Below, piece after piece: positions 1-4,760 of a stretch of DNA of 6,059 bases. A program made the position numbers and the translations under genes. The stretch's first letter is position 1. The number at the start of each line of letters is the position of its first letter. The notes beneath the pieces are model-generated. The model was given only the letters and a program-made list of their open reading frames with translations, had not been told where the DNA came from and did not search any database. The DNA is from Acidobacteriaceae bacterium (lineage in GTDB: Bacteria > Acidobacteriota > Terriglobia > Terriglobales > Acidobacteriaceae), in the NCBI GenBank assembly GCA_003154055.1, contig PMCH01000277.1, positions 1-6,059 of the forward strand, given 5' to 3'.

Positions 1-80
1 GGCGCCGGACTTTGGGTCTGGGCCTGGGTCAGGCCGGCAAGCGACAGTGCAATGAAAACTGCGAGACTCCGATAGCGCAC
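1..80 (-). CDS. Exported protein of unknown function, N-terminal fragment
   Basis: The gene reads leftward and runs off the window; only 26 codons are visible. It starts at a GTG (80-78) preceded by AGGAG at 91-87, six bases away, which is a good Shine-Dalgarno site. The visible peptide begins MRYRSLAVFIALSLAG and continues LTQAQTQSPA. This is a classic Sec signal peptide: a short basic N-region (two Arg), a hydrophobic core at about residues 6-17, and a likely signal peptidase I cleavage after TQA (residue 20). The mature part begins with a Gln/Ser/Pro-rich stretch, as is common in periplasmic or cell-surface proteins. No functional domain is visible. It is divergent from the permease operon, with a shared 109-bp upstream region (81-189). 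That the gene encodes an exported protein is well supported; its function cannot be told. Confidence 0.7.
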   Translation of the reverse strand, partial: MRYRSLAVFIALSLAGLTQAQTQSPA

Positions 81-108
81 GACGATCTCCTATTCGGATA
101 ACCATTGG

Positions 109-114
109 ATTGTA
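109..114 (-). promoter_or_regulatory. Possible -10 box for the divergent exported-protein gene
   Basis: Read on the minus strand this is TACAAT, five of six matches to TATAAT, lying 28 bases upstream of the GTG start at 80. No good -35 hexamer sits 16-18 bases further upstream, so the call rests on the -10 alone. The rest of the divergent region (115-189) shows only a short dyad, TTGCT at 132-136 and AGCAA at 142-146, which may be chance. Confidence 0.25.
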
Positions 115-189
115 CGCGAGGGGCAAGGCTCTTGCTGTTGGAGCAACCACTTTGATCTCTGGCCGCCAACTGAGAGAATAGCTGACTGA

Positions 190-1107
<918 letters not shown>

Positions 1108-1125
1108 GAGAGCCCATTCGATTTG

Positions 1126-1171
1126 CTTTGCGTACTCTGCGATCTTTCTTCGCGAGCTTTGCGGTTAAAGG
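1126..1171 (+). repeat. Degenerate 9-bp direct-repeat array between the two permease genes
   Basis: Units of consensus CTYTGCGNN lie head to tail: CTTTGCGTA (1126-1134), CTCTGCGAT (1135-1143), then after an extra CTTT the diverged CTTCGCGAG (1148-1156), then CTTTGCGGT (1157-1165) ending in TAAAGG. I recall similar CTTTGCG-rich strings scattered between genes in several soil bacterial genomes; that is memory, not a search. The array fills most of the 75-bp spacer (1108-1182). Its terminal AAAGG (1167-1171) lies 11 bases before the ATG of the next gene and may act as its weak ribosome site. Confidence 0.6.
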
Positions 1172-1182
1172 TTTGTGAAGCC

Positions 1183-2040
1183 ATGTCTACCGCCACAATC
1201 TCGCTCCCCCGCCTCGCCCGTCACAACCCGCTGGCGGCGGTGGGAGTCGTGTTGGTCGCCGTGTTCGTATTCTGTGCGCTCTTCGCTCCTTGGATTGCTC
1301 CCCAAGACCCCGCGCACATCGAACTCCCCAACCGCCTCCAGGCACCTTCGTCGCAGCATCTCTGCGGCACCGATGAACTCGGGCGCGACATCCTCTCCCG
1401 CCTGATCTGGGGCGCGCGGATTTCGATGTTCGTCGGCAGCAGCGTGGTCATGTGTTCGCTGGCACTCGGCCTCCTGATCGGCAGCCTCGCCGGATACTAC
1501 GGTGGACGCATCGACCGGTTCGTCAATATCGTGCTGATGAATGCCTTCCTCTCGTTTCCCGGCATCCTGATCGCGATCGCCTTCGTCGCTTTCCGAGGCC
1601 CGGGCGTCTTCAACCTGGTGCTCGCGCTCTCGCTCGGCGGATGGGTCGGCTACGCGCGCCTGGTGCGCGCCCAAGTATTAGCGGTGCGCGAAAGGGAATT
1701 CGTCGAGGCGGCACGCGCGCTCGGAGCCGGCGATCTGCACATCATTACGCGGCACATCCTCCCCAATATCATTCAGCCGGTGATCGTGCAGGCGGCCATC
1801 GGCATGGCTGGCGCGATCCTGGCGGAAGCGACTATGAGCTTCCTGGGATTAGGCGTGCCTCCCCCGACTGCCAGTTGGGGATCAATGCTCAACGATGCAC
1901 GCTCCCATTTGTTCGACGCGCCCCACCTGGTGCTCTTTCCGGCATTCACGGTGATGCTGGCCGTGCTGGCCTTTAATTTCATCGGCGACGCGTTGCGCGA
2001 TGTGCTCGATCCGAGGTCGCGAATCGAGGCGGGACTTTAA
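1183..2040 (+). CDS. ABC transporter permease, DppC/OppC type
   Basis: This 285-residue inner-membrane protein pairs with the DppB-like permease to form the translocation channel of a peptide/nickel-type importer. Features in order: a first membrane helix at about residues 17-36, ending in the family's FAPWIAPQDP; the highly conserved periplasmic motif GTDELGRD at 62-69; membrane segments near 82-104, 112-135, 138-155, 193-215 and 245-268; the EAA loop EAARALG at 175-181 followed by HILPNI; and FLGLGVPPPTASWGSML at 220-236, a DppC hallmark. A TTG at 1123 would add 20 residues, but those are translated from the 9-bp repeat array and resemble nothing in the family, so the ATG at 1183 is preferred. 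The gene lies 75 bp after the partner permease, almost certainly in the same transcript. No ATPase or binding-protein gene follows. Confidence 0.93.
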   Translation: MSTATISLPRLARHNPLAAVGVVLVAVFVFCALFAPWIAPQDPAHIELPNRLQAPSSQHLCGTDELGRDILSRLIWGARISMFVGSSVVMCSLALGLLIGSLAGYYGGRIDRFVNIVLMNAFLSFPGILIAIAFVAFRGPGVFNLVLALSLGGWVGYARLVRAQVLAVREREFVEAARALGAGDLHIITRHILPNIIQPVIVQAAIGMAGAILAEATMSFLGLGVPPPTASWGSMLNDARSHLFDAPHLVLFPAFTVMLAVLAFNFIGDALRDVLDPRSRIEAGL

Positions 2041-2122
2041 CCGGGGCCTTGGCGTCAAAATGCCCGTACCCTTTCTCAGGCTGCTCGTCTAAGATGCAGC
2101 GTTCAGCGAAACTGTCATCTCC

Positions 2123-2128
2123 GAGGTG
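2123..2128 (+). promoter_or_regulatory. Ribosome binding site deciding the M48 peptidase start
   Basis: GAGGTG is a six-base perfect complement of the anti-Shine-Dalgarno core and ends four bases before the ATG at 2133. The upstream in-frame candidates, ATG 2094 and TTG 2049, have no such site, so 2133 is chosen as the start. Confidence 0.6.
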
Positions 2129-2132
2129 GGTC

Positions 2133-3455
2133 ATGGTTCTTCTGCGGAAGTTGGCGTGGTTAGCTGCCGCGTGGTTTCTGATTGTTTCCTGCTGTTCAGC
2201 CCAACCGCAGTCTGTGCAATCCAGTTCGCCGTCCGCTGCGTCCGCCGGCCCGGCCTTCGACGTGAAAGCTGCCACCGACGCCTACCTCGCCAAGGTTCCG
2301 CCCGACAAGAAGGCCCGGTCCGACGCCTACTTCGAGGGCGGCTACTGGTTCTTGCTCTGGGATTTTCTGCTGGGCAGCGCCGTCCTGATCTTTCTGTTGC
2401 AATCACGCCTGTCGGCACGTTTACGGGACTGGGCGGCAAGAGTCTCCTCCTGGAGAGGAGTTCAGGACCTGATCTATTTCATTCTGTTTCTGCTGATCAC
2501 CACCATCCTGCAATTCCCGCTCGCCGTTTACGAAGGCTATTTTCGTGAGCACAAATACGGCCTCGCCACGCAGACCTTTGGCCCCTGGATGCGCGACCAG
2601 TTGGTGGGCCTCGCCGTGGGCGCGGTGCTCGGCGGAATCGCAGTGATGGGGCTTTACGCGCTGGTCCGTCGCCTGGGAAAGAACTGGTGGGTATGGGGAA
2701 CGGTCGCCAGCATTGTGTTCTCCGCCATTCTTGCCCTGATCTCTCCCGTGTATATTGCGCCACTGTTCAATACGTACAACAAACTGCAGGATCCGAAGAT
2801 CAAGAATCCCATCTTGAGCATGGCGCGCGCCAACGGAATTCCGGCGACTGACGTCTATGAGGTAGACGCTTCGCGCCAGTCCACTCGCGTCAGCGCCAAC
2901 GTCAGCGGATTCCTCGGTACCGAGCGCATCACGCTGAACGACAACCTGCTCAAACGCTGCTCGCCGGAAGAAATTCAGGCGGTCATGGGACACGAGATGG
3001 GGCACTATGTTCTCAACCATGTTTACAAAGGCCTGCTCTTCTTCAGTGTGCTCTTCATCATCGGGTTCGCGCTCCTGAACTGGGGGATGCAGTGGGCACT
3101 GGCGCGCTGGGGAGAGCAGTGGGGTGCGCGCGAGATCACCGATGTCGCTGCCCTCCCGCTCGCGGTTCTGCTGTTCATGATTTTCTTCTTTGTGCTGACT
3201 CCGGTGACCAACAGCTGGATCCGTACGGAGGAATATGAAGCGGACATCTTCGGTTTGAATGCCAGCCGCCAGCCGGACGGCGAGGCCGAAGTGGACCTGA
3301 AGCTGGGCGACTACCGCAAGCTCGACCCAGGCCCGATCGAAGAGATAATTTTCTTTGATCATCCCAGTGGCCGCACCCGCATCACGGCGGCGATGCGCTG
3401 GAAGGCGGAAAACATGGCGGTGCTGCCGCCGGGGACGAAAGCAGGCGCACAGTAG
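2133..3455 (+). CDS. M48 family zinc metallopeptidase, Ste24/CAAX protease-like
   Basis: A 440-residue membrane metalloprotease from the chosen start. Its N-terminus (MVLLRKLAWLAAAWFLIVSC) looks like a signal sequence with possible cleavage at CCSA|QP; a lipobox reading (IVSC) is weak. A soluble Ser/Ala/Pro-rich linker follows, then membrane segments near residues 72-90, 110-130, 150-172 and 185-208. Family motifs in order: PLFN at 210-213; DASRQST at 245-251 leading into SGF; the zinc site HEMGH at 287-291 (two His ligands and the catalytic Glu); two further membrane segments at about 301-320 and 340-358; EEYEAD at 366-371, whose Glu 367 fits the third zinc ligand (ExxAD); and DHPSGR at 409-414. 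All catalytic residues are present. Ste24-type enzymes in eukaryotes cleave prenylated proteins; bacterial members are usually linked to membrane-protein quality control, so the natural substrate here is unknown. The gene starts 92 bp after the DppC-like gene and may be co-transcribed, with no evident functional tie. Confidence 0.9.
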   Translation: MVLLRKLAWLAAAWFLIVSCCSAQPQSVQSSSPSAASAGPAFDVKAATDAYLAKVPPDKKARSDAYFEGGYWFLLWDFLLGSAVLIFLLQSRLSARLRDWAARVSSWRGVQDLIYFILFLLITTILQFPLAVYEGYFREHKYGLATQTFGPWMRDQLVGLAVGAVLGGIAVMGLYALVRRLGKNWWVWGTVASIVFSAILALISPVYIAPLFNTYNKLQDPKIKNPILSMARANGIPATDVYEVDASRQSTRVSANVSGFLGTERITLNDNLLKRCSPEEIQAVMGHEMGHYVLNHVYKGLLFFSVLFIIGFALLNWGMQWALARWGEQWGAREITDVAALPLAVLLFMIFFFVLTPVTNSWIRTEEYEADIFGLNASRQPDGEAEVDLKLGDYRKLDPGPIEEIIFFDHPSGRTRITAAMRWKAENMAVLPPGTKAGAQ

Positions 3456-3463
3456 AAGAACGT

Positions 3464-3484
3464 TGGAGCCAGGAGCCGAAAGCC
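3464..3484 (+). repeat. Three degenerate 7-bp direct repeats downstream of the peptidase gene
   Basis: Three consecutive 7-mers, TGGAGCC, AGGAGCC and GAAAGCC, share the pattern NRRAGCC and begin nine bases after the peptidase stop codon. They look like the remnant of a short tandem array. The rest of the 114-bp spacer (3485-3569) holds only a 5-bp stem (ATCAC 3497-3501 with GTGAT 3510-3514) and the ribosome site of the next gene. Confidence 0.4.
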
Positions 3485-3557
3485 CCGAACTTGCCCATCA
3501 CTGTCTTCGGTGATTCTGCTCACAGCCGCTTGTATTTCTGCCTGCTAGCGTCAGCCC

Positions 3558-3563
3558 AGGAGG
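3558..3563 (+). promoter_or_regulatory. Strong Shine-Dalgarno site of the OsmC-family gene
   Basis: AGGAGG is a full-consensus site six bases before the ATG at 3570. It is the strongest ribosome site in the window and selects this ATG over the one three codons later (3579). Confidence 0.8.
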
Positions 3564-3569
3564 CAAGCC

Positions 3570-4019
3570 ATGCCCACCATGTATTCCTACCGCACCACTG
3601 CTCATTGGACGGCGCACAAACGCGGCATAGTGGAAGGCGAGGGCATTCCCCGCACCATCAATTTCGCGGCTCCTCCGGAGTTCGGCGGTGAGCCTGGCCT
3701 GTGGACCCCGGAGCACCTGCTGCTGGCTTCCGTCTCGACTTGCTACGTGGCAACCCTGCGTGCGGTTGCCGAGGCTTCCAAATTCGAATTCGGCTCGCTT
3801 GAGCTCAATGTCGAGGGCACCATTGAGAAGCAGGAAGGTGGATTCCGCTTTACCCGCATCCTCCTGCGGCCGGTGGTTACCATTGACAAAGAAGAAGATC
3901 GTGAGCGCATGGGACGCCTGCTGGAGAAGGCCGAACGAGCCTGCCTGATTTCCCGCTCGCTGGCCTGCACCGCACTGCTGGAGCCGAAAATCCTGGTGCA
4001 GGAACACGTGCACGCTTAG
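3570..4019 (+). CDS. OsmC family protein (putative thiol-dependent peroxide/redox protein)
   Basis: A 149-residue cytoplasmic protein of the usual OsmC-domain length. Seen in order: an N-terminal strand region with the typical Trp (YRTTAHW, residues 7-13) and a glycine-containing turn; FAAPPEFGGEPGLWTPEHLLLAS at 32-54, where PEHLLLAS is the family's helix-start motif; the first conserved Cys at 58 (SVSTCYVATL); a long beta stretch at 72-106; and the second conserved Cys at 125 in ERACLISRSL. The Cys58/Cys125 pair matches the reactive and resolving cysteines of OsmC/Ohr proteins, which reduce organic hydroperoxides. A third Cys (133) is extra. PEFGGEPGLWTPEHLL is closer to the general OsmC/YhfA-like branch than to classical Ohr, so I make no symbol assignment; the true substrate is uncertain. 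It stands alone with its own strong ribosome site. Confidence 0.88.
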   Translation: MPTMYSYRTTAHWTAHKRGIVEGEGIPRTINFAAPPEFGGEPGLWTPEHLLLASVSTCYVATLRAVAEASKFEFGSLELNVEGTIEKQEGGFRFTRILLRPVVTIDKEEDRERMGRLLEKAERACLISRSLACTALLEPKILVQEHVHA

Positions 4020-4024
4020 AACTT

Positions 4025-4140
4025 CAGGTCACAGGTGTCAGGTCTCGGGTCTCAGGAAAACCCGGCCGCTCTAACATCATTTTGGGGAGCACCCATCTCT
4101 GTGTATCCGTGGGGGTTTGCTGACACCTGAGACCTGACAC
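4025..4140. repeat. Long inverted repeat built from 7-bp units (hairpin or MITE/REP-like element)
   Basis: The left arm is a run of 7-mers, CAGGTCA, CAGGTGT, CAGGTCT and CGGGTCT, then CAGG (4025-4056). The right arm carries the complementary units CCTGACA/CCTGAGA (4120-4140). Bases 4035-4055 pair with 4120-4140 at 19 of 21 positions. Pairing resumes inward with AAACCC (4058-4063) against GGGTTT (4113-4118), leaving a 49-base loop (4064-4112). It begins six bases after the OsmC stop and covers most of the gap to the STAS gene. There is no T-run, so it is not a textbook intrinsic terminator, though a stem this long could stop or stabilise transcripts. It encodes no protein; a non-autonomous mobile or REP-like element is possible. 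Confidence 0.7.
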
Positions 4141-4194
4141 GCGCCTTCCAGGTAACCTTTCCCGCTTTTTCTCGTCCAATACAGTGACCGATTC

Positions 4195-4209
4195 CGGGAA
4201 CCATTCCCG
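4195..4209. promoter_or_regulatory. Short perfect palindrome upstream of the STAS gene (possible operator)
   Basis: CGGGAA (4195-4200) and TTCCCG (4204-4209) are perfect inverted copies separated by CCA. The left arm also overlaps TTCCGGGAA (4192-4200), itself an odd palindrome. The dyad lies 31 bases before the ATG at 4241. It could be a regulator site or a small 5'-UTR hairpin; no family is recognised and no clear promoter is seen beside it. Confidence 0.3.
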
Positions 4210-4230
4210 AGCCGATTGCGTAGTTAGGGT

Positions 4231-4235
4231 AGAGG
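4231..4235 (+). promoter_or_regulatory. Ribosome binding site deciding the STAS gene start
   Basis: AGAGG ends five bases before the ATG at 4241. An in-frame GTG at 4184 has no such site and would add 19 residues translated from the palindrome region, so the ATG is preferred. Confidence 0.55.
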
Positions 4236-4240
4236 ACGAT

Positions 4241-4609
4241 ATGGAGCTGCGCTATCAAATCGAACAATTGCATGACATCGCCGTCGTGCGCTGCTCTGGA
4301 CGCATGGTTCGTGGTGAGGCGCTGGAAGATCTCCGGTGCCGGCTTGAGCAGTTGGAGCATGCCCGGGTTCTAGTACTCGATCTTTCCCAACTCGATCAGA
4401 TCGATGCCGGCGGCCTGGGAGTTTTACTGCATCTGCGCCGCTGGAGCCGGCAGCGGTCGATCCAGATGAAGCTGGTGAATCCCTCCCCCTTTGTACTCCG
4501 GATACTGGAGGCCACGCGGCTCACAGCGGTGTTTGAAATATCCTCCCTGGAAGAGGCGCTCTGCATCCTGCGGGCGGCCGACCATCCGCCCCGGTATGCA
4601 GTAGCCTGA
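4241..4609 (+). CDS. Stand-alone STAS-domain protein (anti-sigma-factor-antagonist fold)
   Basis: A 122-residue single-domain cytoplasmic protein. Residues 3-20 form the opening strands ending in VVRCSG, as in SpoIIAA-like proteins, and residues 24-40 a first helix. The core STAS signature is VLVLDLSQLDQIDAGGLGVLLHLRR (43-67): a buried strand, then the loop and helix. In SpoIIAA-type antagonists this loop reads D-S-S-G and its first Ser is phosphorylated by the partner kinase/anti-sigma factor. Here it is D55-A56-G57-G58, so no Ser or Thr can be phosphorylated at that place. A following strand (KLVN, about 78-81) and the helix FVLRILEATRL near 85-96 complete the fold. Partner-switching signalling is the family role, but without a phosphosite this one may be constitutively active or a protein-binding scaffold. 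No kinase, phosphatase or sigma gene is nearby. Confidence 0.82.
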   Translation: MELRYQIEQLHDIAVVRCSGRMVRGEALEDLRCRLEQLEHARVLVLDLSQLDQIDAGGLGVLLHLRRWSRQRSIQMKLVNPSPFVLRILEATRLTAVFEISSLEEALCILRAADHPPRYAVA

Positions 4610-4629
4610 GCTTCACCGGCGCGATGCTT

Positions 4630-4635
4630 TATAAT
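4630..4635 (+). promoter_or_regulatory. Consensus -10 box before the leader ORF and APC permease
   Basis: A perfect TATAAT 20 bases after the STAS stop codon. The -35 region (about 4606-4613) has no TTGACA-like hexamer and there is no extended TGN. Transcription from this box would begin at about 4641-4644, on or next to an ATG at 4644, implying a leaderless or nearly leaderless message. Confidence 0.5.
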
Positions 4636-4643
4636 TCGCGCCC

Positions 4644-4760
4644 ATGAAGCCCAAGAGACTGGCCGGGCCACATCCTGAGCGGGTCGATGCCAAGGCCAAT
4701 CCTGGTCCCCTTTCAATCTCAGTTCGCCTCTCGAGGGCGAATCTCGCGCGCATCGCATGA
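4644..4760 (+). CDS. Possible 38-codon leader ORF, ATGA-coupled to the APC permease
   Basis: The ORF opens with ATG (4644) eight bases after the TATAAT box and closes with TGA (4758-4760). It overlaps the permease ATG (4757-4759) as ATGA, the classic arrangement for translational coupling. The peptide starts MKPKRLAGPHPERVDAKANP; it is basic, has no Cys, Trp, Tyr or Phe, no membrane segment and no run of a single amino acid as in an attenuator. No Shine-Dalgarno site precedes it, fitting a leaderless start. Codon use is unremarkable and 38 codons could be open by chance. The permease itself lacks a well-placed ribosome site (nearest GAGGG at 4733-4737, 19 bases away), which supports reinitiation from this ORF. 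Its reality is inferred from position only. Confidence 0.35.
   Translation: MKPKRLAGPHPERVDAKANPGPLSISVRLSRANLARIA

Noticed and set aside
132..146. Dyad TTGCT-N5-AGCAA in the divergent promoter region
   Set aside because: Only five base pairs and not symmetrically placed to either start; likely chance.
1123..1182. Upstream TTG start that would extend the DppC-like permease by 20 residues
   Set aside because: The extension is the translated 9-bp repeat array (LCVLCDLSS...), has no counterpart in the family, and the ATG at 1183 gives the normal length.
2049..2132. Upstream TTG (2049) or ATG (2094) starts for the peptidase
   Set aside because: Neither has a ribosome site, and both would place a polar 15-28 residue segment before a well-formed signal sequence; GAGGTG before 2133 decides the start.
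2421..3362. Minus-strand open frame of 313 codons opposite the M48 peptidase
   Set aside because: It is the mirror of a gene with intact HEMGH and EEYEAD sites, has highly charged composition and no recognisable domain or ribosome site.
3497..3514. Possible terminator hairpin ATCAC...GTGAT after the peptidase gene
   Set aside because: Only a 5-bp AT-containing stem with an 8-base loop and no T-run; it is too weak to call.
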